Source of the DNA: Cacajao melanocephalus
Lineage: Eukaryota; Chordata; Mammalia; Primates; Pitheciidae
DNA: 64,000 bases
Direction: 5' to 3'
NCBI GenBank assembly: GCA_963573385.1
Contig: CAUYLG010038270.1
Location: 1-64,000 of the forward strand
Part shown: in pieces, positions 25,986-38,180 of the stretch
Numbering within the stretch: position 1 is the stretch's first letter
Layout of the letters: each line of letters starts with the position of its first letter
Notes under the pieces: model-generated
What the model saw: the letters and a program-made list of their open reading frames with translations, nothing else
Database searches by the model: none
What the model was told of the DNA's origin: nothing
Program-made: the position numbers and the translations under genes

Positions 25986-27079
25986 GTGCAGGAGTCACTT
26001 GGGCTTTGGAGCTTCAGAGACTGCTCTGCCTTTTGTCTCTCAGGCCTGGAACAAACCAATGGAAACCTGTCTTTATTGCACAGTCAGACCTGCAGGAGCC
26101 CAGCCATATGGACATGCACACTGCCCGTCTGAACTGGCAGTGCTGGAACTATTTTTTGCAGGTTTTTTTTTTTTGCTTTTGCTTGTTTAAAGTATCCCAG
26201 GGCCTGCTTTAGTAACGCTGTGCAAACTGATCCTGTGCTCCCAGGGCCAGGGGTGCAGGACACAGCCTGTGGCACATCTGCTCTTTGGGGCTACTGGGAG
26301 CTGGTAGAATGCAGCCAACCTGTGTGTGTGAAGACACGGCCTGCAGGTAGCTTGCCTGGCCGAGACCAGCTCTTCAGAACATTTTCATAGAGGCAGAAAG
26401 CAAAGGAACCAGGTGGAAAGCCTGCCAGATGTTGGGGGCAAAGATCTAGCAATCCTTATCTGAGATATTTGAAAGAGTTACGAATGAAGAGCCTTATACA
26501 TACATCTATTAGAGAAGCTTAGCAGGGAGGCAGGTGGGAATGCTTAGCCCAATCCAAGCAAGGAAACAAGTATCCAGTTCAGTATCCTCCTTTGAGAAAA
26601 GGCCAAAGACCACTCGCCATGACTCAGCATCTGAGCCCTGGGATGCAGCAGCATTCAGTCTGCAGATGCCCAGGGTCTAGGGCCTCAGGACTCTGAACAT
26701 GCACCCTTCAGAGTTGCACCAGCTGCTGTCTGGTATCAACTGGCTTAAAGCCCAGCAGGAAGGGCCTGGGGTCAAGTAGGATCAAGCAAACATTTTGGCG
26801 AAGTGGAAGCTTTCCTCTGTGCAGAAAGAACTGTGGTCTTCTAGTGGCATTTCCTCCTGGGAAGGAATCAGGTAAATGAGCAGGCCTGTGTAGGAACTTA
26901 GCATGGAGACTTACATATAGGAAGTTCTCAAAAGATGCTCACACCCTGCCTGCTTTGTGTAACACTGGCTGCTGCCACTCACAGTGGGCTCTGACTTTGC
27001 TCAATTCCAAGCATCACTGCCCATCCCTCATTTGGAATTTACCACACATAACTGAGGGACTGTGGTGCTTTTGCATATG
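25986..27079. other. Mostly single-copy, no gene recognised
   Basis: A 138-codon plus-strand frame (25716-26132) runs into this stretch from the L2 and looks like chance. No known domain was seen. A good antioxidant-response-like motif lies at 26619-26629. Confidence 0.45.
26619..26629 (+). promoter_or_regulatory. Candidate NF-E2/ARE (MAF-NRF2) site
   Basis: ATGACTCAGCA is a full match to the NF-E2/antioxidant-response consensus (RTGACTCAGCA). A single motif match occurs by chance at this scale, so function is unproven. Confidence 0.3.
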
Positions 27080-27205
27080 TATATCTGTAGATTCCTATCT
27101 CTCCAATTGTTCTGTAAGCTTCTTTAGAGCAGTGTCCATGCTTCCAGTTTTCTTTGCCCCTTGACATGCTTGGCCCAGTGCCCCAAACAAACTTTTCATT
27201 GACCC
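27080..27205 (+). mobile_element. Possible L2 3' end, sense
   Basis: TGTAAGCTTCTTTAGAGCAG, TGTCCATG and TGGCCCAGTGCC follow the order of the L2 tail (AAGCTC...GAGGGCAGG...CAGTGCCTGGC). Diverged. Confidence 0.5.
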
Positions 27206-28233
27206 ATGTAGATCCTGGTGCCGATGGTGGTCTGATTTTCTACCTCATCCAGGGCTGCTATCAGATGCCTCAGAGCTTAGCCCCTACAAATTTTGGCTGG
27301 AGTCTACCATTGAGCCCCAGATGGAGCTATTTGTTGTGCAGACAGGAATAATAAAAGATGATTTTAGCAGTTTTTTTGTGGTTGTACCAGCAGCCCTTCA
27401 TCTGAGAGCCTGGAGCCCACTGCTGAAATGGTGGAAATAGCTTGCCTCCTCATGCCAGTTCCCTCTCCGTTGTAATTAGGAAGTTGGCTTGTTTGAAATA
27501 TAATTTCACAGGTGCAGGATTCATCCTCGACAGGTGATTATGTTTTGATTTTTATCATCACTTATAAAACAGAGTGGGGAAAGAATTCAGATCATAAAGC
27601 ATATTCCACTGCAAATGAGATATTAGTGTTAAAAATTCTTCAGCGTTGCTAAATATTTACCCAATAGAGGGTTCCTACCTTCTGCCAACCTGAAGCATTT
27701 TCTTGGCAAATGTGCCTCATCTGGAACTTTGGAAGTCTTTCCGCATTGCTCCTCTAACTACAGAAATACAACCATCTGTCTGTGCTAGGTAAACAAACTG
27801 ACCCCTACTCTTCTGTGGTTTTTTAAACCTTTGTTTTAATTTCTTGAAATATGCACAAAATAAATTTTGACTCTTCTGCTGGTTCTTTTTGTTAGGAGCC
27901 AAAGAGACACAATTATAAGAAACTCCAGGAACATTAAGTGCATTCCTTTTTTTTCCGGTGCTATTTGAAACCCCTCTGAGAATTGTATTTTAAAAGTTCC
28001 CCACGCTTTCCTTCCTCCTGAGAGCTAGTCATGCATTTTCGCATGTTTCCTGTTGTTGTATTATTTTATCGTTCTACCATGGAAGCTTGATATTTTTAAA
28101 GCATTGGATTTATTTTAAAGTTTATATTTGCCCATAACTAAACTAGTCTTCTATCACAACTAGGTCAGTGGGTATTGACTTGTTTCCTTCTATGTGCTAG
28201 TTGCTAGATTCATTTTTGAAAAGAAGTATTCAT
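27206..28233. other. No recognised gene or repeat
   Basis: Apparently single-copy sequence without convincing frames or repeats. Confidence 0.5.
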
Positions 28234-28524
<291 letters not shown>

Positions 28525-28700
28525 TTAATTTTTGAGGGTATTTTTAATGCATTCAAGGAACTACTGTCCTTTGAAATCGTCATCTTAAGAATCTAAATAC
28601 TCATTCTAATGATGTTGTCATCTTTCAGGAATTCCTATAATGGTTTTTTTCTTGAGAGCAAGAAGGATGAGCCATGAGGAATGACATCCTGACTTGGATT

Positions 28701-30770
28701 TGTTTTTTTCCCAACTTTTAAGTTCTGTGGTACATGTGAAAGAGGTGCAGGTTTGTTTGATAGGTAAACTTGTGCCATGGTGGTTTGCTGCACAGATCAA
28801 CCCGTCACCCAGGTATTAAACCCAATGTCCATGAGCTATTCTTCCTGATTTTTCCCCCTCTGACAGGCCCCAGTGAATGTTTTTCCCACACGTGTCTGAG
28901 TGTTCTCATCATTTAGCTCCCACTTGTAAGTGAGAACATGCAATATTTGATTTTCTGTTCCTGCATTAGTTTGCTAAGGATAATGGCCTCCAGCTCCATC
29001 CATGTCCCTACAAAGGACATGATCTCATTCCTTTTTACAGCTGCATAGCATTCCTTGATGTATATATACCACATTTTATTTATCCAGTCTATCATCGATG
29101 GGCATTTAGGTTGTTCCCATGTCTTTGCTATTGTGAATAGTGCTGCAATGAACAAACACATGCATGTGTCCTTTTTAATAGAACAATTATATTCCTTTGG
29201 GTATATACCCAGTAATGGGATTGCTGGGTCAAATAGTATTTCTACCTCTAGGTATTTGAGGAATTGCCACACTGTCTTCCACAGTGGTTGAATTTACACT
29301 CCCACCAACAGTATAAAAGCATTCCTTCTTCTCCACAACCTTGCCAGCATGTTGGTTTTTGACTTTTTAATAATAGCTATTTTGACTGGTGTGAGAGGAT
29401 ACCTTATTGTGGTTTTGATTTTCATTTCTCTAATGATCAATGAAGTTGAGCTTTTTTCCATATATTTGTTGGCTGCATGCATGTCTTTTGAGAAGTGTCT
29501 GTTCATGTCCTTTGCCCACTTTTTCATGGAGTTGTTTTTTTTCTTGTAAATTTGTTTAAATTTTTTATAGATGCTGGATGTTAAACCTTTGTCAGAAGCA
29601 CAGATTGCAAACATTTTCTCCCATTCTGTAGGTTGTCTGTTTACTCTGTTGGTAGTTTCTTTTTCTGTGCAAAAGCTTTTTAGTTTAATTGGATCGCATT
29701 TGTCCATTTTTGCTTTTGTTGCAGTTGCTTTTGGCATCATGAAATTTTTTGCCCATACCTGTGTCCTGAATGGTATTGCCTATGCTTTTTTCTAGAGCTT
29801 TTATAGTTTGGGGTTTTACATTTAAGTCTTTAATCCATCTTGAGTTGATTTTTTGTATATGGTATAAGGAAGTGATCCAGTTTCAATTTTCTGCATATGG
29901 CTAGTCAGTTCTCCCAGCACCACTTATTAAATAAGGAACCCTTTCCCCATTGCTTGTTTTTGTCAGCTGTGTTGAAGATCAGATGATTGTAGGTATGTGG
30001 CCTTATTTCTGGGTTCCCTGTTCTGTTCCATTGGTCTATATGTTTGTTCTTGTTACCAATACCATGCTGTTTTGGTTACTATAGCCTTGTAGTATAGTTT
30101 GAAGTTGGGTAGCATGGTGCCTCCAGCTTTGTTCTTTTTGCGTAGGATTGCCTTGGCTATTCAGGCTCTTTTTTGGTTTCATATGAATTTTTAAATAGTT
30201 TTTTCTAATTCTGTGAAGAATATCAATGGTAATTTAATGGAAATAGCATTGAATCTATAAATTGCTTGGGGCAGTGTGGCCATTTTCATGATATTGATTC
30301 TTCCTATGAATAAGCATGGAATGTTTTTTCATTTGTTTGTGTCTTCTCTGATTTCTTTGAGCAGTGATTTGTAGTTCTCCTTGAAGAGGTCCTTCACTTC
30401 CCCTGTAGCTATATTTCTAAGTATTTTATTCTCTTTGTGTGGCAGTTGTGAATGGGAGTTCTTTCATGATTTGGTTCTCAGCTTGCCTGTTGCTGATGTA
30501 TAGGAATCCTTGTGATTTCTGCCATTGGTTTTATATCCTAAGACTTTGCTGAAGTTGCTTATGAGCTTAAGAAGCTTTTGGGCTGAGACGATGGGGTTTT
30601 CTAGTTGGGAGTTTTCATGTCATTTGCAAACAAAGATAATTTGACTCCTTCTCTTCCTATTTGAATACGCTTTATTTCTTTCTCTCGCCTGATTGCCCTG
30701 GCCAGAACTCCCCATGCTATGTTGAATAGGACTGACTTTTGATCAGTTTTGATAGGGAACTGCTGTGACT
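28701..30770 (-). mobile_element. L1PA-age LINE, 5'-truncated, about 2 kb
   Basis: It starts with an inverted A-tail and the L1 3' UTR (AAGTTCTGTGGTACATGTGA, GGTTTGCTGCACAGATCAAC). It continues through ORF2 to the region ATGCTATGTTGAATAGGAC, with a short deletion near 30738. Minus-strand frames at 28913-29272 (119 codons, with FDPAIPLLGIYPKEY) and 29294-29740 (148 codons, with [12 protein letters not shown] and [12 protein letters not shown]) are ORF2 C-terminal pieces. The 3' UTR suggests an older L1PA subfamily. No endonuclease domain is present. Confidence 0.93.
28913..29740 (-). pseudogene. L1 ORF2 C-terminal fragments
   Basis: Two open pieces (28913-29272 and 29294-29740) in different frames represent the last part of the L1 ORF2 protein, beyond the RT core. 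They are broken between the two frames and upstream. The protein, when whole, carries endonuclease and reverse transcriptase; this copy has neither. Confidence 0.85.
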
Positions 30771-31109
30771 AGCTTCATCAGCCACTTCAGTTAAGGCTTG
30801 GCCCTGAGTGACTTTTGTCTCTTCATTAATTCATATCCACTCTTAACTCTGTGATTCCCCACTCCTATCACCCCAACCTTCACCCTCACCACTCCAACCC
30901 CAGAAATTGATGTAGCACTGTTCCCAAAGAATTCCAAAAACATTTGAGCTCTGCAAGCATTTTTTAAATAAAAGACTTAGCTGCCTAGGTGACAACTTTG
31001 TAGCAACAAAAAAAATTACATGAATTTACGTTATAGCAAGTAGTTTAAGAATCAGTCACATTGTCTTATCCTACCTCACAAGTTAAGTAAACATCTGTTG
31101 TTTTGTAAT
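30771..31109. other. No recognised gene or repeat
   Basis: Contains a CCCCAACCTTCACCCTCACC pyrimidine-rich patch near 30870; otherwise nothing recognised. Confidence 0.45.
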
Positions 31110-31215
31110 TCTTTCATGAGCACCTGGCTAAGCTTGACCCTGGAGAAGGAGCAGTGAACTAAACAGAGGGGATCTCTGCCCTCAGAAAACTTAGCTATAG
31201 TCTCAATCAGTGGGC
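31110..31215 (-). mobile_element. Possible L2 fragment, antisense
   Basis: GAGCACCTGGCTAAGC, GGAGCAGTGAACTAAACAGA and TCTCTGCCCTCAGAAAACTT follow inverted L2 text around the usual GCAGTGAACAAAACAG. Confidence 0.55.
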
Positions 31216-32956
31216 TGAGAGCTACAAACTTCACACTGTAGACATTTAGAGAAAAGGACTTAAGAAAAGGAGGCAGTGAGGTATTTCCTGAACAGTGTGA
31301 GTCTTCTCGAAGGAAGATGTGATAGAAGGGTAGGCTGTAGATCGGGAAGTGACAACAGGTGAGCACAGTCTGCAGGTGAGATGCACAGAGCCTCCTTCCT
31401 GTGGGCAGGAGTCGGAACCTGGCCGACCTGAACCCAGGCTCCCGTCAGGGATGGTGGGAAGCACGCCAGACACTCCAGGGCCAGGCAGGCCTGAGACGAG
31501 GCTGAGAACTTGGAGCTAGTCTAGTAGGTGGCCACAGACCCTCTCAGGCAGGAAAGGCTTTTGGGGAAGAGTAATCCGGTGTCAGGATTGACAGCCTTTC
31601 CCTTAGCTGCCGTCGCACCTTCCTTGTATTCTAATTCATTTAGCGATAGATGGTTCTAGAATTAGCTGGAGACTAGGACCCTAACTTCCCAGGTTTGGGA
31701 AACAGTTTGAGAATTAAGTCATGGTTGTTTAACTGTGAAACAGAAGTCGTAGTAGGCTTAGCCATGTCACTTCAGGCTGGTCAGAATAATTTTTCTTTTA
31801 ATTGCCACCATGTCTTCCTGAGGAGATACAGAAGAAATAACAAATGCTAGAAAAAGGAAGGAGCCCATCTGAAAGTGTTAAGGTCTTGATTATATATTGA
31901 TACAAGATTTCCAGAGCAAATACTTTCTGTTTCTCTCCCTGAGAAGAGCTGAACATAGCCAGGCAAGTTCCGTGTGAAGTCCAGGGGAAATCCTGACATG
32001 TATTTGTGTACACATTGTTCTTGACGCACGGTGGGATGGGTTCCATCTAATTCACTCCCTTCTTTTGGCAGACACTTTGACTATCACAGCTCTGCTCACG
32101 GATGGGAAGCCGGAGGCCCCGCAGGCCAAGCAGGCAGCCTGGTCAGACCAGAGCAAAGTGCCCCATTTGCCTTCCCTGCCTTTCCCGTGCCTGCCTCCTT
32201 GCCCAGTGCTAGCTGCCACTCTTTATTCCCTCTCTCTCCTTTACTATTTTGTCCCACTTCTTGTTTTTGGAGGGGGAGGGGGATGGGAGAGGGGACTAGA
32301 GTTGAGTACAAGACGAGAGAACCAATAAGGCAGGAGTACTGCATGTCAACTGCATTCACGCTTAGGAAAGCTTGCCGAAGCTAATTGTTCTATATTCATT
32401 GGCATATTTATGGTTTCCAGTATGGCCTTACTTCTCAGAAGACCCCAATTAGCTATTCTTACTGCTGTTTTACAGACTGAAGGAACAGAGAAGGACACAG
32501 TAGCCCCTGCCCTGCATTCTAGCTGTATCACAAGTGACTAAGAGGCCTTGGGTGTCTCACAGAACTTCTTGGGGCCTGGTGTCCTCATCAGAAAATTTAG
32601 AAACACATCACTTTCTGGCGTTGTCTTCATCTCCAGATTCCACGGCCCTGTGGTTCTGAGACCAGAGTCTGTGTCTCCTCATTGCAAATTCCACTTCTTT
32701 ATACCGTGTTATTCTTTTTTCTCTGGGAGCTTTGAAATATTGAGGGAATCATAAAGTCTGAAAACATAAATATTATATAAACAAGGTGGCCTTTAAAATG
32801 CTTTTGTGGAACTTTGCATCTCTAGAATGTGTTGCTGTATCCATTTGTGCCAGCCTTCTTTGTTTTCAGAAAACTTCATTTTCAGAAAACCCCCTCTTGT
32901 CAGGACACCAGGGCTGAGACATCTTCTCTGGCTTGCTGTTGAGTCTAAATTGCTCT
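31216..32956. other. Single-copy sequence, no gene recognised
   Basis: Overlapping frames up to 117 codons near 32031-32384 lie in a locally GC-rich part (32090-32300). They have no known motif and frames exist on both strands, as chance GC-rich sequence gives. Confidence 0.45.
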
Positions 32957-33341
32957 TTTATTTTAAGTTCTGGGATACATGTGCAGGAGAGAGTGGTGTG
33001 ACATGTTTAAAGTGCTCAAGAAAAAAGCTTTTACCCTGGACTAGTGTATCTGGTGAAAATATCTTTTAAACAGGAAGGAGAAATTAAGACTTTCCCAGAC
33101 AAACAAAAGCTGAGGGATTTCATCAACACTAGAGCTGTTCTACAAGAAATGCTGAAGGGAGTTATTGAATCTTAAGGGAAAGGACATTAATGAGCAAGAG
33201 GAAATCAACTGAAGGCATAAAACTCAGTGGTAATAGTAAATACACAGAAAAACAGAATATTATAACACTGTAAGTGTAGCGTGTAAACTATTCTTAAGTA
33301 GAAAGACTAAAAGGTGAACCGATCAAAAATAGTAACTACAA
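32957..33341 (-). mobile_element. Rearranged L1: 3' tip joined to inverted ORF1 region
   Basis: Positions 32960-32988 are an L1 3' tip read backwards (TTTTAAGTTCTGGGATACAT). At 32986 the sequence switches to L1 ORF1 end and the ORF1-ORF2 spacer in sense orientation (CATTTAAAG-like text, GACTTTCCCAGACAAACAAA, AAGCTGAGGGATTTCATC, AATCTTAAGGGAAAGGACAT), ending near 33341. On the minus strand this is an inverted 5' piece followed by a 3' tip, as in twin-primed L1 insertions, but with most of the L1 missing at the join. Confidence 0.8.
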
Positions 33342-34044
33342 AAAAGAAGACACATTTGTATGTTGTGTTGGGAAGGATGCTCAGTGAAAAAGGGTATGTC
33401 ACCAAACAGTGTGACCTCATTAAATATACATATATTAATATAATACCCATGTTAGTGCATGTGTATAAAAATCAGATGATTACCCAGTGCTTAACACTGT
33501 TCACCATGGACTATCTGTAGGTGTTAGGATCCTGGGGGGTTTCACTCTCCTGCATTTGCTATTTTTTGCAATGTTTAACTTTTTAACCAGAAGCATATGT
33601 TATTGTGTAAGCAGAAAATGTTATGGAAATACTTTTTAAATTAAATTAAAAATTAAAATGAAATCATGTGTCCCAAACCCACCAAGGAGCACAAATGAAA
33701 TTAAGAACTTCATTGAGTCAGGAATAGAGACAAAAAAAAAATTGAGACACAACAATTAAGTCACGAAAAAGAATATCGAGCAGAAAATTGCCCTGAGTCC
33801 CCCATGTGGCTCCACCAAAGTCAGAGGAAGCTACAGGCTGGGGATTCCCAGAGACATCCTACTCTGCTTGTGATCCCAGATGCCTCCAAGATAAGCTGGC
33901 CATTTTACTGATGGTGATGGCCAGTTTACTGATGCACAGTTTTAATGGTTACTATGTTATATTACATTATGCTAAATTTTGCTGCTTTGGGTTACAACAT
34001 TGATGTTTCATAGTGTCGTATACATGTTTACTGTCTACCTCATT
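33342..34044. other. No recognised gene or repeat
   Basis: AT-rich sequence; an A-rich tract near 33625-33662 and 33732-33741. Nothing recognised. Confidence 0.45.
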
Positions 34045-34115
34045 TTACCAGAATGTAGCCACCTGGAACAGTGCTTAGTACGGAACACTTATGGGATGTT
34101 TACTGACAAAAATTG
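34045..34115 (+). mobile_element. L2 3' end fragment
   Basis: ACCAGAATGTAGCC, GGAACAGTGCTTAGTACGG and GGATGTTTACTGAC match the L2 tail in diverged form. Confidence 0.6.
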
Positions 34116-34329
34116 TTAGGAAGTTTATTAAAACCAGTATCTTCCCTGTAGCTTTAAATCACGCATAATGTCTTTTCCACAAGCCATCCCCTCAAATGTC
34201 TGACACAGAATCCATGCCCTTCTCGTGCTTCTTCCTTGCCAAAATGCTAATTAGACCCATCAGACCCACACAGCAACTGTGCGAACATAGATCTCTTGCG
34301 TTTATGTCTATTCGTTCATTGTGTATTGC

Positions 34330-34455
34330 TTATCTCCTCTTATGGTGCTTACACCTCCTGAGAGCAGGGGCCATGTCTGTTGTATTCTGCTTTGTTTCCC
34401 AAGACCTAGGGTAGCCCCTGGCACGTGGTGAGTGTTTAAATGTGTGTTTAGTTGA
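34330..34455 (+). mobile_element. L2 3' end fragment
   Basis: CTCCTGAGAGCAGGGGCCAT, GTCTGTTG, GGTAGCCCCTGGCACGTGG, then GTGTTTAAATG and GTTGAACGCATG follow the L2 3' end closely. Confidence 0.8.
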
Positions 34456-35223
34456 ACGCATGCCTGAGTACACAGGTGCACTAATAGAAACTGAACTGAT
34501 TGGCTCTATTAAGTCTCAGACTGTTCAGCATGATTATTAGACTTCTTTTCAAAACAAGGAACTGCGTCTGTGTTGTCAGTGAACATCAAGGGATAAAAAC
34601 ATCCGTCTGAAATTTGTAGATTGCCTATTTGCCCTTGAGTATAAGAACCTTCCTTTTCACCTTCTCATGGAGACTCTTACAAGATCATGTTTGCTTCCTT
34701 TCCCTCTTTAAAGACACATTTAGCAAGTGAGTTCAGGCTCTCACCTTCTTTAGCCATTGCTAATTTAGTGCCTTCCTCTTTTATCTTTATGTGTTCCCAT
34801 AGAATATCTTTTCCCACTGTATAAGCACTTTGTCAGGCTGTACTAATTCAGTCTTCTAGAAAACTCTATTTTTTCAAATAAAAGCAGTTGTTATCCTGTT
34901 TATATTTTGGTCCTAACTTCTCTTTTTTTGAAGAGCTATGAACTTTTGGGGAGAAATGTTTTAATATTTTCCTTCTTATTCTTAAGAATAGTTTAACCCT
35001 ATTTTTTAAAAAGGAGAAAGAAAAGATGGTTTTTCCAAGGCCTAACCAGCTTTCCTCTAGCCTCTGGATTTGACTATCAATAACATGGAGCATGTTAGTA
35101 GACTTTCTTTGTTTCCTATAAAGTCATCCTGCCTTCACATTCATCCTTAAGACCCAGAGACATCCCTGCTGGCCTAGGGCAATGCCATTCAGTGATTTAT
35201 AAATCACCTATCAAAACTGAGAA
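34456..35223. other. No recognised gene or repeat
   Basis: Apparently single-copy sequence. Nothing recognised. Confidence 0.5.
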
Positions 35224-35301
35224 AAATACTTGCATAAAGTTAGTAGAAGGGATTTAGAAGGGAAATACTTGCGTAAAGTTAGTAGAAGGGATTTAGCGGG
35301 G
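35224..35301 (+). repeat. Two tandem copies of a 39-bp unit
   Basis: Units 35224-35262 and 35263-35301 differ at 4 of 39 positions at most. The shared core is AAAGTTAGTAGAAGGGATTT. The unit length is a multiple of three, so a 123-codon plus-strand frame (35230-35601) reads through both as a repeated KVSRRDL peptide. That frame has no recognised homology. Confidence 0.92.
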
Positions 35302-35929
35302 AAACATTTGAAAGAGAGAAAGGCACGTGCCTTCAGCAGAATTGGCCTAACCTTCCCTCTGGTAAACCAGAATTCCCAGCCGACCGGGGACTTTGATCCT
35401 GGCCCCAGTAGTTTCCAGGGTTTATTCTTGCCCAGGCTTGTCACCTTGCTCAGCCACCTGCCTGGAGAGTATCACTACCCTGTCATCATAGCCGGGGGGC
35501 CTCCCCCTACACTCCTAGCTTGCCGAACACCTCCTATACTACCTGAGCTGGTGCCTGCAAGGGTAGTCTATAGGCGTGAAGGCAAAGCTCCTTATCTTTA
35601 GAGCCCCAAACTAGAAAGAGGATGCATACTAATTTCTAGTAACTGTCCCTTTCAAGAAAAATTCCAGACCCTGAGATAGCATTCTTCCCTCCTTTTATGC
35701 ACATGCTGCTTTAGTAGTGAAGGGAGTTAGGGAAGCAAATTATTGTTTAATAAGCACATTTTTATTAAGCCTTCTGTTTGACTATGAATAATTAACTAGT
35801 TAAATATTAAATAATTAACTGAGTAAAATAGATTAAAAAACAAATTCATAGACGTCTTCTGTATTCATCCCTTTTCCTCACTGGGTCGAATCCAAAAGCT
35901 GCCAACACTAGTTATAAAAGTAATACAGC
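35302..35929. other. No recognised gene or repeat
   Basis: The first 300 bases are the rest of the 123-codon frame, moderately GC-rich. Nothing recognised in it or after it. Confidence 0.45.
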
Positions 35930-36160
35930 AATAATTATTTTTGTGAACACCTACTATGTGCCAGCTGTTGTGCTAGGTTCTTTATATATTTATCACTAAA
36001 CATTCAGATAATCCTGCAAAATAGGATGACTAATACCAATTTGCAGATAAAGATGCTAATAACTGGAAAAGTAAACTTGCCCAAGGTCAGTCTGCTAGTT
36101 TGTGGCAAGGCTAAAATTATACAAGGTTTCTCAGATGCTGACCCCAAGCCTGATCTCTTC
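35930..36160 (+). mobile_element. MIR SINE, nearly full length
   Basis: GAACACCTACTATGTGCCAG, ATTTATCACTAAACATTCAG, AATTTGCAGATAAAGATGC, ACTTGCCCAAGGTCAGTCTG and TGGCAAGGCTAAAATT follow MIR in order. Confidence 0.88.
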
Positions 36161-38030
36161 CACTCTCTGCTTCTCTGCAGTTGCCACAGGGGTTTTATTG
36201 AGTGCACATTTCCAGATTATCTGTGGAAAAGGGGTTCAGGAATGGGTTACGTGGAACACATGGCCAAGGATGCAATTTTCACCCTCTGGAAGGAGACTTC
36301 CAGCCTCCACAGTCTTCCGGTCTATCCCAAATGATGCCATCTTTTCCTTTAAGTGCATATGAAAGAACAGTTTGATTGTTGCAAACCACAGTTAGTTCAA
36401 CGATCATCTCTTTGTCTGTTAGGAAGAATCACTTCTGGGTGTTTGTGCTACCACTAAAAGGTATTATGTGAATCGGAAATAAGGTGTCAGTGGCATAGTT
36501 AGTAACATGCATTTTCTCCTGAGCTGATCAGGAATTGGCTCACTTTCTATAAACCTCAAGTTAACATGATTTGACATGATTTGGCTTAGAAATGACACAG
36601 TGATATATCAGCCCCAGATTCAAAATTTGAGAAATTCTCTCCATGCCCTTCAAATGCTTTTATTTTTTTCTTTGTCAAAAAGTGCATTTTTAAGATTTAA
36701 ATTTAGACCAATTATTGCTTCTCATCATGAGTACAAGATTTGTATGAGTGCCAGAAATTAGCAGGTGCCTGTATATTGCAGCAGGGGCTCCATGGTGAAG
36801 TTGGGGTCACCTGGGTTTAACAAGAGTCACTCACACTTAGTCCATGCAGCTGTACACTCCGCAGCAAAACCATCTTCCTAAAATTTGGAAAACCCAATAT
36901 AAATGTTGCGACTTTTCATATTTTAACACAATGCTCAGTTCTAAAAATCTCCAAGTTAAAGAATGAGAATCGTATTATTTTTTAAACACAAGTAATAAAA
37001 TGAACATTGAAAGCCAGGTGGATTGAAGAAAAAATTTAAAATGTTTCTTTTTTTGTTCAAAAAAGTTTCAAGTAAATAATAGAACAGGAATATACTTGAC
37101 ACAGAGAGACAAGAGAATAAGACAGGTCACTCTCATCCTCTACCCCAGAAGAAAGCTGGAAAAATGCAAAAGAAAGAAAAAGAACTCTCCAGAAAGGTAC
37201 AAAATTAAGGGATCTAGCATGAAACAAACTTTTAAGGTGAGGACTGTATCTTGATGTTTCTCAGTGTTCTAATCCTCTCTGTGGAGAGTTCAGTTTCCAG
37301 GGAAGCTGAAGTCACGGAGGTGAAAGGTGGAATCTCCAATGGCATGGAATTGACTTCCTTGCAATTAGGAGCCCTTTTGACGATGTAAAGGAAATAATGA
37401 AAGGCCAGATGCCCTGTGGCCTCTGCTTTTTGATAAGTGAGACTCTTACGGACCAAGGAGCAAGTGTGATGCACAGGTCTCAGTTACCTTCAGCGTTTCC
37501 AGTTTGAAGGGCTGCTTTAGTACTTGTCAGTCTGCAAAACCTGAATTGAAAGCTGCCTCTCAAACTGATTCTATTGATTGTTACCCCATTTTATCCCTTG
37601 ATGATTAATCTCATTACAGGCAGGGGCAGAGTTCAGAAGCCCAGGCATTACAATGAATTAAATTGATCAGCGTCCCATTCTGAGGTCCTGTCATCCAATG
37701 GGTCAGTATAAGACCTGAAAACACAGTACAGCTCCTGGGAACCCCCTTCTCAGGCCTGTTTAAGTTCAAATTGGACATATTCCTGGGTTCTCAGATAGAA
37801 GAAACAAGATTTTGCTATGATTTTTGTTAGCCCTGTTTTTTGTAGTCTTTTTGGTTATTTGCTCATTTGTATCTGTTTGAATCAATTGCAATTTTGGTTT
37901 CTGGCATTTTACAGCCTATATTATACTATGAGAAACAGATTTTTCTAAAGGTACTTTTTTCAGCAGCTACTATTTTTCTAAAGGCTTTTAATCAGTAGTA
38001 TTTCCATCAAAATGGTAATTGTTGTTATGA
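36161..38030. other. Single-copy sequence, no gene recognised
   Basis: No repeat text recognised. Longest frame is 102 codons (36026-36334) and begins inside the MIR. Nothing of note. Confidence 0.5.
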
Positions 38031-38180
38031 TTAGAGACAGGGTCTCCCTCTGTCACCCAGGATGGAGTACAGTGGCATAATCATAGCTCACTGAAACCCA
38101 GAATTCCTAGGCTCAAGCGATCCTCCCACCTCAGCCTCCCAAAGTGCTGGGATTGTAGGCATGAGCCACGGCTCCTGGCC
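38031..38180 (-). mobile_element. FRAM-type free Alu monomer, antisense
   Basis: One arm only: inverted right-arm end (AGACAGGGTCTCCCTCTGTC) joined directly to an Alu 5' start (CAGCCTCCCAAAGTGCTGGG, ending CTCCTGGCC). This is the make-up of the monomeric Alu ancestor FRAM, rather than a broken dimer. Length is 150 bp. Confidence 0.8.

Noticed and set aside
29294..29740. 148-codon minus-strand frame as a host gene
   Set aside because: It is a recognisable fragment of L1 ORF2.
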